In this document: positions 11,378 to 20,530 of the stretch, one piece after another | How positions within the stretch are numbered: position 1 is the stretch's first letter | Layout: every line of letters begins with the position of its first letter | Source: Stenotrophomonas maltophilia | Lineage (GTDB): Bacteria; Pseudomonadota; Gammaproteobacteria; Xanthomonadales; Xanthomonadaceae | Length of the DNA stretch: 64,000 nucleotides | Assembly (NCBI RefSeq): GCF_006970445.1 | Contig: NZ_CP033877.1 | Span: 1 to 64,000 of the forward strand | Direction of reading: 5' to 3' | Position numbers and translations under genes: made by a program | The notes under the pieces: generated by a model | Seen by the model: the letters and a program-made list of their open reading frames with translations, nothing else | Told to the model about the DNA's origin: nothing | Databases searched by the model: none

Positions 11378-12139
11378 ATGCTGCAGGAAATTTTCATCGC
11401 CGCTGCTGCCGGGGGCAATCCGTCCAACGCCCTGTCGCAGATGGGCTTCGAGCACCTGATCCACGAAATGACCACCAAGCCGGGTGATTTCGCGGTTTCC
11501 TGGGTCGTGCTGCTGACCCTGATCGTGATGTCGGCCATGTCCTGGTACTGGACCGTCATCAACATCTTCCGTTCGGTCCGTCTGAAGAGCGCTGCCGATC
11601 GCGTCGTCAGCCTGTTCTGGGACACCCCGAACGCACAGGACGCCATCCGTGCGATGGAAGAGCAGCCGGCTTCGGAGCCGTTCTCGAAGATCGCCCTGGA
11701 CGCTGCCCAGGCAGCTGCCCACCACCAGCGCGCTGAAGGCGGTGCTACCGGCGGCGTCGGTGAGAACCTGAGCCGTTCGGAGTTCGTCGACCGCGCTCTG
11801 CGTCAGGCCGTCACCCGCGAAAGCAACAAGCTGCAGTCGGGCATGACCCTGCTGGCCACCGTCGGCGCGACCGCTCCGTTCGTCGGTCTGCTGGGTACCG
11901 TGTGGGGCATCTACGGCGCGCTGATCAAGATCGGTGCCACTGGCTCCGCTTCGATCGACGCCGTTGCCGGCCCGGTGGGTGAAGCGCTGATCATGACCGC
12001 GATCGGTCTGTTCGTCGCAATCCCGGCCGTGTTCGCCTTCAACTTCTTCAGCAAGATCAACAGCGCGACCATCAGCAAGTTCGATACCTTCGCGCACGAC
12101 CTGCACGACTTCTTCGCCACCGGCTCGCGCGTCCGCTAA
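11378..12139 (+). CDS. exbB: TonB-system proton channel protein ExbB (MotA/TolQ/ExbB family)
   Basis: ExbB forms the pentameric inner-membrane channel of the TonB motor. The 253-residue protein shows a first membrane segment around residues 40-65. Two further ones follow in the C-terminal half, carrying the family-conserved stretches ATVGATAPFVGLLGTVWGIY and GPVGEALIMTAIGLFVAIPAV. The ATG follows AAAGGTAAG. It lies 94 bases after tonB and 61 bases before exbD, consistent with one operon. TolQ is a relative, but the neighbouring tonB supports ExbB. Confidence 0.95.
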   Translation: MLQEIFIAAAAGGNPSNALSQMGFEHLIHEMTTKPGDFAVSWVVLLTLIVMSAMSWYWTVINIFRSVRLKSAADRVVSLFWDTPNAQDAIRAMEEQPASEPFSKIALDAAQAAAHHQRAEGGATGGVGENLSRSEFVDRALRQAVTRESNKLQSGMTLLATVGATAPFVGLLGTVWGIYGALIKIGATGSASIDAVAGPVGEALIMTAIGLFVAIPAVFAFNFFSKINSATISKFDTFAHDLHDFFATGSRVR

Positions 12140-12200
12140 TTGCGGCGCGCGTCACCCAGCGACGAAGTAAGTAGTCACCAAGATCTAGACGGAGCCCGTT

Positions 12201-12626
12201 ATGGCTTTCAGTAGTGGTAACAGCGGCGGCCCCATGGCCGACATCAACGTTACGCCCCTCGTGGACGTGATGCTGGTGCTGCTGATCATCTTCATCATCA
12301 CGGCGCCCCTGATGTCCCACAAGGTCAAGGTGGATCTGCCGGAAGCCAACCTGATCCAGAAGCCGGAAGATGCTGAAAAGCGTCCGAACCCGATCACGCT
12401 GGCAGTCAAGGAAGACGGCTCGATCTACTGGAACGACGAAGAAATCAACAAGCAGACTCTCGAGTCCCGCTTGGCGACCGCCGCACAGCAGACCCCGCAG
12501 CCGCCGCTGAACCTGCGTGGTGACCGCACCACCAAGATGCGCGTCATCAACGACCTGACCAAGGTCGCGCAGGAACAGGGCATGCTGGACGTCGGCTTCG
12601 TTGCGACCAAAGAAAAGGGGCAATAA
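12201..12626 (+). CDS. exbD: TonB-system protein ExbD, first copy
   Basis: ExbD has one membrane helix with an essential aspartate and a periplasmic domain, and works with ExbB and TonB. The 141-residue protein contains [20 protein letters not shown], in which the Asp of PLVDVML is the proton-path residue, followed by a hydrophilic periplasmic part. It is separated by only three bases from a second exbD with a near-identical N-terminus, a tandem duplication known in Xanthomonas (exbD1-exbD2). Confidence 0.95.
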   Translation: MAFSSGNSGGPMADINVTPLVDVMLVLLIIFIITAPLMSHKVKVDLPEANLIQKPEDAEKRPNPITLAVKEDGSIYWNDEEINKQTLESRLATAAQQTPQPPLNLRGDRTTKMRVINDLTKVAQEQGMLDVGFVATKEKGQ

Positions 12627-12629
12627 GCC

Positions 12630-13043
12630 ATGGCATTCAGTAGTGGTGGTGGCAAGGGCCCCATGGCAGACATCAACGTCACGCCCCTCGTGGACGTGAT
12701 GCTGGTTCTGCTGATCATCTTCATCGTGACCGCGCCGATCATGACGTACCCGATCGCCGTGGACCTGCCGCAGCGCGTGCTCAACCCACCGCCGCAGCTG
12801 GTCGAACCGCCGCCGCCGATCGAGCTGAAGATCGACGCCAGCAACCAGGTCTCGTGGAACAACAGCCCGATCAATACCAGCGAGCTGCAGCAGCGGATGG
12901 AGCAGGAGGTCCAGCGTGACCCGACCAACCAGCCGGAACTGCGCATCGACGCCAGCCCGGATTCCGAGTACGACGTGATGGCCAAGGTTCTGGCCGCCGC
13001 GAAGAATGCTCAGATGAAGAAGATCGGTTTTGTGCAGCAGTAA
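12630..13043 (+). CDS. exbD2: TonB-system protein ExbD, second copy
   Basis: This 137-residue paralogue shares the first 45 or so residues with the preceding ExbD (MAFSSGG, then [20 protein letters not shown] with the conserved Asp). It diverges in the periplasmic domain, where it has a Pro-rich stretch ([15 protein letters not shown]). In X. campestris exbD2 is needed only for some TonB-dependent traits, so a specialised role is plausible. A strong terminator ends the operon downstream. Confidence 0.93.
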   Translation: MAFSSGGGKGPMADINVTPLVDVMLVLLIIFIVTAPIMTYPIAVDLPQRVLNPPPQLVEPPPPIELKIDASNQVSWNNSPINTSELQQRMEQEVQRDPTNQPELRIDASPDSEYDVMAKVLAAAKNAQMKKIGFVQQ

Positions 13044-13080
13044 ACGCTACATCGCAACACAACAGTCATGACGCGACTGC

Positions 13081-13111
13081 AGACGCCCCTGGAGACAGGG
13101 GCGTCTTTTTT
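13081..13111 (+). terminator. Rho-independent terminator of the tonB-exbB-exbD-exbD2 operon
   Basis: AGACGCCCCT (13081-13090) pairs perfectly with AGGGGCGTCT (13097-13106) around the loop GGAGAC, followed by a T-rich tail. Confidence 0.93.
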
Positions 13112-13142
13112 GTGCCCGTGGGGTCCTGTCGAGGGCACCGAT

Positions 13143-13182
13143 GGGGTCAGATCCCTTTTCGCAGGAAAAGGGATCTGACCCC
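13143..13182. repeat. GGTCAGATCC palindrome, copy 1
   Basis: GGGGTCAGATCCCTTTT (13143-13159) pairs perfectly over 17 bp with AAAAGGGATCTGACCCC (13166-13182) around a 6-base loop. It is the first of four related palindromes in the window, all starting GGTCAGATCC or a close variant. It lies 32 bases upstream of the cardiolipin synthase start. Confidence 0.85.
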
Positions 13183-13213
13183 AACAGGCAGCAGGCGCCG
13201 CTATGATCGGCGG

Positions 13214-14674
13214 ATGCTCGCCCTCTTCGACTCCCTGCGCCACTGGCTCGACGGCATCGCCCACCTCGGCACGATCCTGGCGGTGGCCTACCTGCTGTAC
13301 CTGTTCGCGCTGGCAGGCTGGATCATGCTGCAGAAGCGCGAGCCGGTGGCCACGCTGAGCTGGATCCTTTCGCTGGCACTGCTGCCCTATCTCGGGCTCT
13401 TCATCTACTACCTGCTGGGGCCGCAGAAGGTGAAGCGGCAACGGCTGCGGCGTGGCCGTGCACGCTCGGGCATGGAGCACTACAGCGATGTCTGCCCGCC
13501 CGATTCGGACTGCACCGAGCTGGCCAAGATTGCCCAGGCGACCACCGGACTGGCGCCAAGCAGTGCCACCGAGGTGACCTGGCTGGTCGACGGCGCAGCC
13601 ACCTATGCCGCGCTGCTCGACGCGATCGCGCAGGCGCGCGACCACGTGCACCTGGAGTACTACATCTTCAATCCCGACCATGCCGGCACCGCCCTGCGTG
13701 ATGCCCTGGTCGAACGTGCGCAGGCCGGTGTGCAGGTGCGCCTGCTGCTGGATGCGGTCGGCTCTTCCGCCCTGCCCCATCGCTTCCTGCAGCCACTGCT
13801 GGACGCCGGCGGTGAAGCGATCTGGTTCCATCCGCGGCAGCTGCTGAAGCCGTTCAAGCGCCCGTGGCTGAACCTGCGCACCCACCGCAAGCTGGTGATC
13901 GTCGACGGCCGCGTCGCCTTCACCGGCGGCATCAACATCACCGACGAGGAAGACGAGAGCCGCAGGCCGGACGCCTACCGCGACCTGCACATGCGTATCC
14001 GCGGCCATGTGGTGCGCAGCCTGCAGCTGGTGTTCGCCGAGGACTGGCTCTATGCCAGTGGCCAGGACCACTCCCGTTTCGACATCGCCCGCCTGTGGCC
14101 GGCCGACATGCCGCTGCGCGCGGATGGACCGATCAGCGCACAGGTGCTGGTGTCCGGGCCCGACTCGGGCTGGGAGACCATCCATCGCCTGCATGTGGCG
14201 GCGATCCAGGAAGCGCATGAGCGGGTGTGGCTGGTCACGCCCTATTTCGTGCCGGGCGAAGCGGCGCGGATGGCACTGACCTCGGCTGCACTGGGCGGCC
14301 TGGACGTGCGCCTGCTGGTACCGAAGATGAGCGATTCCTGGTTCGTCACCCAGGCCGCACGCTCCTACTTCGATGAGCTGCTGCATGCTGGCGTGAAGAT
14401 CTACGAATACGGCCCGCGGATGCTGCATACCAAGGCGTTCATTGCCGATGACGATGTCTGCATTGTCGGCAGTGCCAACTTCGACCACCGCAGCTTCCGG
14501 CTGAACTTCGAGCTGTCGATGATGATCAGCGACCATGACCGTGTCGCCGCACTGGCCGAACTGCTGCAGGGCGAATTCGACCGCGCCACCCGGGTGCATG
14601 ACCAGGCCGGCCGCTCGCTATGGCTGCACCGCCTGCCCGAGGCCTTCGCCCGGCTGGCCTCGCCGCTGCTCTGA
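13214..14674 (+). CDS. cls: Cardiolipin synthase (phospholipase D superfamily)
   Basis: Cardiolipin synthase condenses two phosphatidylglycerols into cardiolipin and glycerol at the inner membrane. The 486-residue protein has two N-terminal membrane segments (about residues 12-65), then two PLD domains each with an HKD motif: HRKLVIVDG near residue 224 and HTKAFIADD near 405, followed by GSANFDHRSF. Length and layout match bacterial Cls. An earlier in-frame start would translate through the palindromic repeat, so the ATG at 13214 is chosen. Confidence 0.94.
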   Translation: MLALFDSLRHWLDGIAHLGTILAVAYLLYLFALAGWIMLQKREPVATLSWILSLALLPYLGLFIYYLLGPQKVKRQRLRRGRARSGMEHYSDVCPPDSDCTELAKIAQATTGLAPSSATEVTWLVDGAATYAALLDAIAQARDHVHLEYYIFNPDHAGTALRDALVERAQAGVQVRLLLDAVGSSALPHRFLQPLLDAGGEAIWFHPRQLLKPFKRPWLNLRTHRKLVIVDGRVAFTGGINITDEEDESRRPDAYRDLHMRIRGHVVRSLQLVFAEDWLYASGQDHSRFDIARLWPADMPLRADGPISAQVLVSGPDSGWETIHRLHVAAIQEAHERVWLVTPYFVPGEAARMALTSAALGGLDVRLLVPKMSDSWFVTQAARSYFDELLHAGVKIYEYGPRMLHTKAFIADDDVCIVGSANFDHRSFRLNFELSMMISDHDRVAALAELLQGEFDRATRVHDQAGRSLWLHRLPEAFARLASPLL

Positions 14675-14714
14675 CGCAGCGCTACACTGCGGCGATCATC
14701 CGGGGAGCCCGACT

Positions 14715-14984
14715 ATGTACTGGTTGTACCTGCTGCTGGCGCTGGGCTGCTTTGCCTTCGCGCTGAAGACCCCGAGCGCGGGGTTGATGACCCTGTGCCT
14801 GCTGGCTGCCCTCGCCTTCCTGCTGGCCTGGGTACGCGGCCGCTACGTGGCCCGTTTCGGCGACCTGCAGCGCGACCCCGCCACCCTGATCGATGCCGAA
14901 GAGCTGCGCCGCTTGCGCGAACAGGCCCAGGCCCGTCGCGGTGACAACCACAACGACCACGACCCATCCCCTCTTTCCAAGTAG
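14715..14984 (+). CDS. Small membrane protein of unknown function
   Basis: The 89-residue product starts MYWLYLLLALGC and has two closely spaced hydrophobic segments (about residues 2-18 and 24-42). A charged cytoplasmic tail follows, ending in an Asp/His/Asn-rich stretch. A ribosome site GGGGAG precedes the ATG. The gene sits between cls and pdxJ in the same direction and ends 9 bases before the pdxJ start, so translation may be coupled. No function is assigned. Confidence 0.75.
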   Translation: MYWLYLLLALGCFAFALKTPSAGLMTLCLLAALAFLLAWVRGRYVARFGDLQRDPATLIDAEELRRLREQAQARRGDNHNDHDPSPLSK

Positions 14985-14993
14985 TCCCGTTCC

Positions 14994-15737
14994 ATGACCC
15001 AGCTCAGCGTCAACGTCAACAAGATCGCCGTCCTGCGCAATTCGCGCGGCGGCGCCGAACCGGACGTGGTGCGCGCCGCCCAGGCCTGCCTGGATGCCGG
15101 TGCACATGGCATCACCGTGCACCCGCGGCCAGACCGCCGCCACATCACCGCCGAGGACGTGCTGGCCCTGTCCACGTTGACCCGCGCGCGTGGCGTTGAA
15201 TTCAACATCGAAGGCAATCCGTTTGCGCCGCCGCGCGAGGGCTACCCGGGGCTGCTGCCGCTGTGCGAACAGACCCGCCCGGCGCAGGCCACCCTGGTGC
15301 CCGACGGCGACGGCCAGATCACCTCCGACCACGGTTTCGACTTCGAACGCGATGCCGAGCGCCTGCGTCCGCTGGTGGCCGCGCTGAAGGCGATGGGGTG
15401 CCGGGTCAGTCTGTTTGTCGACGCGGGCAACCCATTGCTGGAGCAGGCAGCCGAGGTGGGAGCAGACCGCATTGAGCTGTATACCGGGCCCTATGCGGAG
15501 GCGCATGCGGCCGGCGACGCCGACGCGATGCTGGCGTTGTTCGCCACTGCCGCCCGCCGTGCGCAGGCCGTTGGCCTGGGCGTCAATGCTGGCCACGACC
15601 TGTCGCAGGACAACCTGCGCGACTTCCTGGCCCACGTGCCGGAGGTGCTGGAGGTGTCGATCGGCCACGCGCTGATCGGCGAGGCACTGTATGACGGGCT
15701 GGATGCCACCGTGCGCGGGTACCTGGCGCTGCTCTGA
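14994..15737 (+). CDS. pdxJ: Pyridoxine 5'-phosphate synthase
   Basis: PdxJ joins 1-deoxy-D-xylulose 5-phosphate and 3-amino-2-oxopropyl phosphate to give pyridoxine 5'-phosphate, the last ring-forming step of vitamin B6 synthesis in the DXP-dependent route. The 247-residue TIM-barrel protein starts [20 protein letters not shown] and contains [33 protein letters not shown] and the phosphate-binding end [15 protein letters not shown], all typical. The same location downstream of the exb genes is reported in Xanthomonas. Confidence 0.96.
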   Translation: MTQLSVNVNKIAVLRNSRGGAEPDVVRAAQACLDAGAHGITVHPRPDRRHITAEDVLALSTLTRARGVEFNIEGNPFAPPREGYPGLLPLCEQTRPAQATLVPDGDGQITSDHGFDFERDAERLRPLVAALKAMGCRVSLFVDAGNPLLEQAAEVGADRIELYTGPYAEAHAAGDADAMLALFATAARRAQAVGLGVNAGHDLSQDNLRDFLAHVPEVLEVSIGHALIGEALYDGLDATVRGYLALL

Positions 15738-15838
15738 CCCTTCCCCTGCAGCGTCGAGCCCTGCTCGACTCCGCACCGCCCTGAACCCTTCAGGCGGCCG
15801 TCGCAGCCATTGAGACGGTGGCGACGTACGCTGCCGCA

Positions 15839-16930
15839 ATGGGTATCGCGATCAAGGGCCGAGGTTCCACGTCCCACCTTGCCGGGCGCTTTGAAAGCAC
15901 CGTCAGCGAGGCGGTGGACGACGGCTGGGCGGTCGACGAAAGCGAGGAATTCCTCGCCCCGCGCCTGCGCACCGAAGTGCGTGCCGAAACCGCGCGCAGC
16001 ATCATCACCCGCAACAATTCACCGGACGTCGGCTTCAGCCAGTCGGTGAATCCGTACCGCGGTTGTGAGCATGGGTGCTCGTACTGCTTTGCGCGCCCCT
16101 CGCATGCCTATCTGAATCTGTCGCCGGGCCTGGACTTCGAGACCAAGCTGTTCGCCAAGACCAATGCGCCGCAACTGCTGCGCAAGGAGCTGTCGAAGCC
16201 GGGTTACGTGCCGCAGCCGATCGCGCTGGGCATCAACACCGATGCGTACCAGCCGATCGAACGCAAGTTCAAGCTGACGCGCCAACTGATCGAAGTGATG
16301 CTGGAAACCAAGCATCCGTTCTCGCTGATCACCAAGAACGCACTGGTCGAGCGCGACATCGATCTGCTCGCGCCGCTGGCCGCGGAGAACCTGGTCAGCG
16401 TGCACTTCTCGGTGACCTCGCTGGATCCGCATCTCTCCGCGAAGCTGGAACCGCGTGCATCGGCACCGCATGCAAGGCTGCGCGCGATGAAGCGCCTGCA
16501 TGACGCTGGCATTCCGGTCGGTGTGATGGTGGCGCCGGTGATTCCGTGGATCAACGACAGCGAGCTGGAAGCCGTGCTGGAGGCAGCGCACGACGCAGGT
16601 GCGAGCACCGCAGGCTACGTGCTGCTGCGCCTGCCACTGGAAGTGGCGCCGCTGTTCCGCGACTGGCTGGATACGCACCATCCCGATCGCGCCGCGCACG
16701 TGATGAGCACCATCCAGCAGCTGCGCGGCGGCAAGGACTACGACAGCCAGTTCGGCACCCGCATGCGCGGACAGGGCGTATATGCAGATCTGTTGAACAA
16801 CCGCTTCAAGCTGGCGCGCAAACGGTTGGGATTCAATGCACAGAACAGCCACTGGCCGAAGCTGGATTGCAGCCGGTTCGTGAAGCCGCTGCCGCCGCGG
16901 AAGGATTCGCCGCAGGGTTCGCTGTTCTGA
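15839..16930 (+). CDS. Radical SAM protein, PA0069 family
   Basis: The 363-residue protein carries a radical SAM cluster motif of the form CxxxCxxC (GCEHGCSYCFARP near residue 75), preceded by SVNPYRGC. This matches the PA0069/SplB-like group of radical SAM proteins annotated as possible DNA-repair or nucleic-acid enzymes. The ATG at 15839 is preferred over an upstream in-frame GTG because it begins MGIAIKGRGS, the usual start in the group, although neither has a strong ribosome site. The substrate is unknown. Confidence 0.85.
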   Translation: MGIAIKGRGSTSHLAGRFESTVSEAVDDGWAVDESEEFLAPRLRTEVRAETARSIITRNNSPDVGFSQSVNPYRGCEHGCSYCFARPSHAYLNLSPGLDFETKLFAKTNAPQLLRKELSKPGYVPQPIALGINTDAYQPIERKFKLTRQLIEVMLETKHPFSLITKNALVERDIDLLAPLAAENLVSVHFSVTSLDPHLSAKLEPRASAPHARLRAMKRLHDAGIPVGVMVAPVIPWINDSELEAVLEAAHDAGASTAGYVLLRLPLEVAPLFRDWLDTHHPDRAAHVMSTIQQLRGGKDYDSQFGTRMRGQGVYADLLNNRFKLARKRLGFNAQNSHWPKLDCSRFVKPLPPRKDSPQGSLF

Positions 16931-16986
16931 GTCCTTCAGTCGAGCATGGCTTGACTCTACATCCGAGGCCGAAGAGCAGCTCGGCA

Positions 16987-17694
16987 TTACCCCCCAAACA
17001 ACTTCTGCGCACTCTGGAACAGGATCCAGCTGGTGGCGATGAACTTGTCCCCACCCTGCGGCCGATTGCCACGATGGGTATGAGTAAACGCCGTCGGCGC
17101 AATCAGCAGGCTGCCGGTACGTGGCGCGATCTTGCGGCCCTGGAACAGGAACTCGGTTTCGCCTTCGTCGAAGTCGTCGTTGAGGTACAGCGTCCACAGC
17201 ACATGCCGGTGCAGGGTCTCGGCCTGGGCATCCTTGGGGTACAGCTCGCAGTGCCAGTACGGGTAGCCGCCCTCGCCTGCCGCATACCATTGCAGGTTGA
17301 TTGCACCCGGACGCAGGCAGGTACGGGCCAGGTCGGCCAGCTGCTGCGGCGGCATGTCGGGAAAGTCCTCGGCAGACAGGCGTCGCGGTTGGCCGTTGCT
17401 GTCCTGGATCTGCAACATCAGCGGAGCGATCAACGCCTGTGGATAACGGCGTAGATAAGTCAGCAGGCCGTTGAACACCGCGATCTGCAGCTGCTGGTCG
17501 ACATCCTGCCAGCCATCCAGGCCACTGATGCGCAGATCCTTGCTGTGCTTGAGTTCCGGGAACACGCCACTGCCCACCGCACCGGGCAGCAGGCCACGCG
17601 TGGCACGCATGCGCTCGACGATGGCCGCGCAGACCTCGCTGGGGACGGCGTTGTGGATGACTTCGATGAAATCGACCGGGCCCTGCTCGTGCAT
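16987..17694 (-). CDS. 2-oxoglutarate/Fe(II)-dependent oxygenase-like protein
   Basis: The 235-residue product resembles prolyl-4-hydroxylase-type oxygenases. The C-terminal half has a jelly-roll pattern, with a probable first metal-ligand region YPYWHCELYPKD, then HVLWTLYLNDDFDEGETEFLF split as separate strands, and a second His region FTHTHRGNRPQGG with the Arg expected to bind 2-oxoglutarate. The substrate cannot be told. It follows fbp on the same strand about 107 bases downstream. Confidence 0.72.
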   Translation of the reverse strand: MHEQGPVDFIEVIHNAVPSEVCAAIVERMRATRGLLPGAVGSGVFPELKHSKDLRISGLDGWQDVDQQLQIAVFNGLLTYLRRYPQALIAPLMLQIQDSNGQPRRLSAEDFPDMPPQQLADLARTCLRPGAINLQWYAAGEGGYPYWHCELYPKDAQAETLHRHVLWTLYLNDDFDEGETEFLFQGRKIAPRTGSLLIAPTAFTHTHRGNRPQGGDKFIATSWILFQSAQKLFGG

Positions 17695-17801
17695 GCGTGC
17701 ATTCCTTAGGCGGCAACGGCTTGATGGTGCCGTTTGCCGCCCTCGGTGTCACCCCACGGTCATGTCATCGTTCCGCCATGACCGCTGTCGGAGGACCTGC
17801 C

Positions 17802-18818
17802 TCAGCCCTGCGCGTCGTCGTGCGCGTGGTGGTAGCGCACGGCCTCGGCCACTTCCTCGCGCGAACCGAGGAACACCGGCACGCGCTGGTGCAGCTGGTC
17901 GGGCTGGATGTCGAGGATGCGCTCGCGGCCGGTCCAGGCAGCGCCGCCGGCCTGTTCGACCAGCAGGCCCATCGGATTGGCTTCGTACATCAGGCGCAGC
18001 TTGCCGGCCTTGGACGGGTCCTTCTTGTCCCACGGGTAGATGAAGATGCCGCCGCGGGTCAGGATGCGATGCACGTCGGCCACCATGCTGGCGATCCAGC
18101 GCATGTTGAAGTTCTTGCCGCGCGCGCCTTCCTTGCCCGCCAGCAGGTCGCCGACGTAGGCCTGCATCGGCGCTTCCCAGTGGCGCTGGTTGGACATGTT
18201 GATGGCGAATTCCTGGGTGGCCGCCGGAATCTGCATGTTCTCGGTGGTCAGCACGAACTCGCCCTTCTCGCGATCGAGGGTGAAGGCGTGGGTGCCATGG
18301 CCGACGGTCAGCACCAGCTGGGTGCTGGGCCCATAGATGCAGTAACCGGCGGCGATCTGCTTGCTGCCCGGCTGCAGGAAGGCGTCATCGCCCGGCAGTT
18401 CGACGTTGGTCGGGCAGCGCAGCACCGAGAAGATGGTGCCGACGGAGACGTTGACGTCGATGTTGGAGCTGCCATCGAGGGGATCGAACAGCAGCAGGAA
18501 ATCGCCGCGCGGATAGATGTCCGGCACCGGCTGGCTGTGGTCCATTTCCTCCGAGGCGCAGGCGGCCAGGTGGCCACCCCAGGCGTTGGCCTCGAGCAGG
18601 ATCTCGTTGCTGATGACGTCCAGCTTCTTCTGCGCTTCACCCTGCACGTTGCCGGTACCGGCGTCGCCGAGCACGCCACCAAGGGCGCCCTTGCTGACGG
18701 CGATGGAGATGCTGGTGCAGGCGCGGGCGACGACCGCGATCAGCTGGCGCAGGTCGGCATTGATGCGGCCGGCGTGCTGTTCCTGGATCAGGAAGCGGGT
18801 CAACGAAGTACGGGACAT
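17802..18818 (-). CDS. fbp: Fructose-1,6-bisphosphatase, class I
   Basis: FBPase hydrolyses fructose 1,6-bisphosphate to fructose 6-phosphate in gluconeogenesis. The 338-residue protein starts [14 protein letters not shown] and contains the metal-site signature [15 protein letters not shown] and the substrate-binding [20 protein letters not shown], both diagnostic of class I enzymes. The ATG at 18818 is chosen because upstream in-frame sequence runs through a repeat. The 338-base gap to the aminotransferase gene holds a long hairpin element and that gene's terminator. Confidence 0.96.
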   Translation of the reverse strand: MSRTSLTRFLIQEQHAGRINADLRQLIAVVARACTSISIAVSKGALGGVLGDAGTGNVQGEAQKKLDVISNEILLEANAWGGHLAACASEEMDHSQPVPDIYPRGDFLLLFDPLDGSSNIDVNVSVGTIFSVLRCPTNVELPGDDAFLQPGSKQIAAGYCIYGPSTQLVLTVGHGTHAFTLDREKGEFVLTTENMQIPAATQEFAINMSNQRHWEAPMQAYVGDLLAGKEGARGKNFNMRWIASMVADVHRILTRGGIFIYPWDKKDPSKAGKLRLMYEANPMGLLVEQAGGAAWTGRERILDIQPDQLHQRVPVFLGSREEVAEAVRYHHAHDDAQG

Positions 18819-18960
18819 GAGCGGGCAGGTCTCGGCAGCGGGAAAACGCCTATTGTCGCCCGTCTGGTGGGGGCGTGCGTGAGCGCGGGAAGGCGTAATC
18901 GTTTCCAGAGGCGTTGCGCTGATGGCGCCTCCGCTGATCGAGGCTCGCGGGAGCGAGAGA

Positions 18961-19034
18961 CGATGCAGGACACGCTGCAAGTACCTCCATATAAGCTCGA
19001 TGGCGCCATCCATGGCGCCAACGGTCCTGCATCG
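18961..19034 (+). repeat. Three-way-junction hairpin element, copy A (short arms)
   Basis: CGATGCAGGAC (18961-18971) pairs with GTCCTGCATCG (19024-19034) around exactly 52 bases. The core contains the family-conserved CTGCAAGTAC...TCCATATAAGCT and a second hairpin TGGCGCCA-TCCA-TGGCGCCA at 19001-19020. Arms are only 11 bp, and the 3' flank lacks the TCGACAGAT motif of other copies, so this copy looks eroded. Confidence 0.8.
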
Positions 19035-19103
19035 CCTCCCCCTCCCGCGCGCTTCAGGGTTCGCCGCGAGCGCGGTGGGGGTAGCAAAGGCAGAGGCAGG
19101 AGC

Positions 19104-19132
19104 AAAAACAAAGGCGCCTCGCGGCGCCTTTG
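19104..19132 (-). terminator. Rho-independent terminator of the aminotransferase gene
   Basis: On the minus strand CAAAGGCGCC pairs with GGCGCCTTTG around GCGA and is followed by TTTTT (19104-19108 read on the reverse strand). It lies 24 bases past the stop codon. Confidence 0.9.
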
Positions 19133-19156
19133 TGATCAAACCACTGGAGCGTTGTT

Positions 19157-20359
19157 TCAGCCGTTGGCGACGGTGGCCACGGCCTTGGCGACGTATTCCA
19201 GGTTGTTCTGGTTCAGCGCGGCCACGCAGATGCGGCCGGTGCCGACGGCGTAGATGCCGAACTCGTCGCGCAGGCGCTCGACCTGCTCACGGCTCAGGCC
19301 GGAGTAGGAGAACATGCCGGCCTGCTCGTTGATGAAGCCGAACTGCGGTGCACCTGCAGCGGCCAGCTTCTCGACCAGGCCGTGGCGCAGGGCGTGGATG
19401 CGCTCGCGCATCTCGGTCAGCTCCTGTTCCCACATCGCGCGCAGTTCCGGGTTGGTCAGCACGCCAGCCACCAGCGCAGCACCGTGGGTGGACGGGCTGG
19501 AGTAGATGGTGCGGATCACGCGCTTGACCTGCGACTGCACGGCCTTGGCGTCCGCGGCGGTCGGCGCCACCATCGACAGCGCACCCACGCGCTCGCCATA
19601 CAGCGAGAACGACTTGGAGTACGAGTTGGCGACGATGAAGCTGTCGATGCCGGCTTCGGCTATGATGCGCACGGCGGCGCCGTCCTGCTCGATGCCCTTG
19701 TCGAAGCCCTGGTAGGCCATGTCGATGAAGGGGAACAGCTGGCGGTCCTTCAGCAGCTGTGCGACCTGCTTCCACTGGCTGACCGTGAGGTCGGCACCGG
19801 TGGGGTTGTGGCAGCAGGCATGCAGCAGCACCACGGTGCCGGCGTCCAGCTTGCCCAGGTCGGCCAGCAGGGCGTCGAAGTTGACGCCATGGGTGGTCGG
19901 GTCGAAGTAGGAATACTCCACCACCTCGAAGCCGGCCGCGCTGAACACGGCGCGGTGGTTTTCCCAGCTCGGGTTGCTCAGCGCAACGGTGGCGTGCGGC
20001 AGCAGCTTCTTCAGCACGTCGGCGCCGACGCGCAGCGCACCGCTGCCACCGACGGTCTGTGCGGTGGTGACGCGGCCGGCGGCCAGCAGCGGCGAATCCT
20101 TGCCGAACACCAGCTCACGCGTGGCCTGCGTGTACGCGGGCAGGCCATCGATCGGCAGGTAGCCGCGCGGTTTCGCTTCAGCGGCAAGCTGCTGCTCGAT
20201 CTGCTTGACGGCGCGCAGCAGCGGAATGCGGCCGCTCTCGTCGTAGTAGATGCCCACACCCAGGTTGACCTTGGTCGGGCGGCTGTCGGCGTTGTACGCC
20301 TCGGTCAGGCCCAGGATCGGGTCGCCTGGGACCAGTTCCACGTTTGCAAAGAAGGACAC
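19157..20359 (-). CDS. tyrB: Aromatic amino acid / aspartate aminotransferase (class I)
   Basis: The 400-residue PLP enzyme belongs to the AspC/TyrB subfamily, which moves amino groups between glutamate and aspartate or aromatic amino acids. It starts [18 protein letters not shown] and shows [16 protein letters not shown] (PLP and substrate contacts), [10 protein letters not shown] and the PLP-lysine stretch [14 protein letters not shown]. AspC-like and TyrB-like specificities cannot be separated by eye, so the symbol is tentative. It appears to be monocistronic with its own terminator. Confidence 0.9.
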   Translation of the reverse strand: MSFFANVELVPGDPILGLTEAYNADSRPTKVNLGVGIYYDESGRIPLLRAVKQIEQQLAAEAKPRGYLPIDGLPAYTQATRELVFGKDSPLLAAGRVTTAQTVGGSGALRVGADVLKKLLPHATVALSNPSWENHRAVFSAAGFEVVEYSYFDPTTHGVNFDALLADLGKLDAGTVVLLHACCHNPTGADLTVSQWKQVAQLLKDRQLFPFIDMAYQGFDKGIEQDGAAVRIIAEAGIDSFIVANSYSKSFSLYGERVGALSMVAPTAADAKAVQSQVKRVIRTIYSSPSTHGAALVAGVLTNPELRAMWEQELTEMRERIHALRHGLVEKLAAAGAPQFGFINEQAGMFSYSGLSREQVERLRDEFGIYAVGTGRICVAALNQNNLEYVAKAVATVANG

Positions 20360-20530
20360 GGCGGTACTCGTTCGGTAGACGGAAAGGGGGAGGAAGTGCG
20401 CTACGCGGTCTGCGGCATTTCAGCCGGAAACAGCCCATCGTAACAAAGCCTGCCGGGGCTGGCCGCCGCCATCGTCATCCGTGGCCCCGTACCATGGCGT
20501 GCGTTGCCGCCTGATCCATCAACCTGAATC

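Noticed and set aside
16019..17752. A 577-codon minus-strand frame across the radical SAM gene
   Set aside because: It overlaps the well-supported radical SAM gene and reads the 2OG oxygenase region out of frame.
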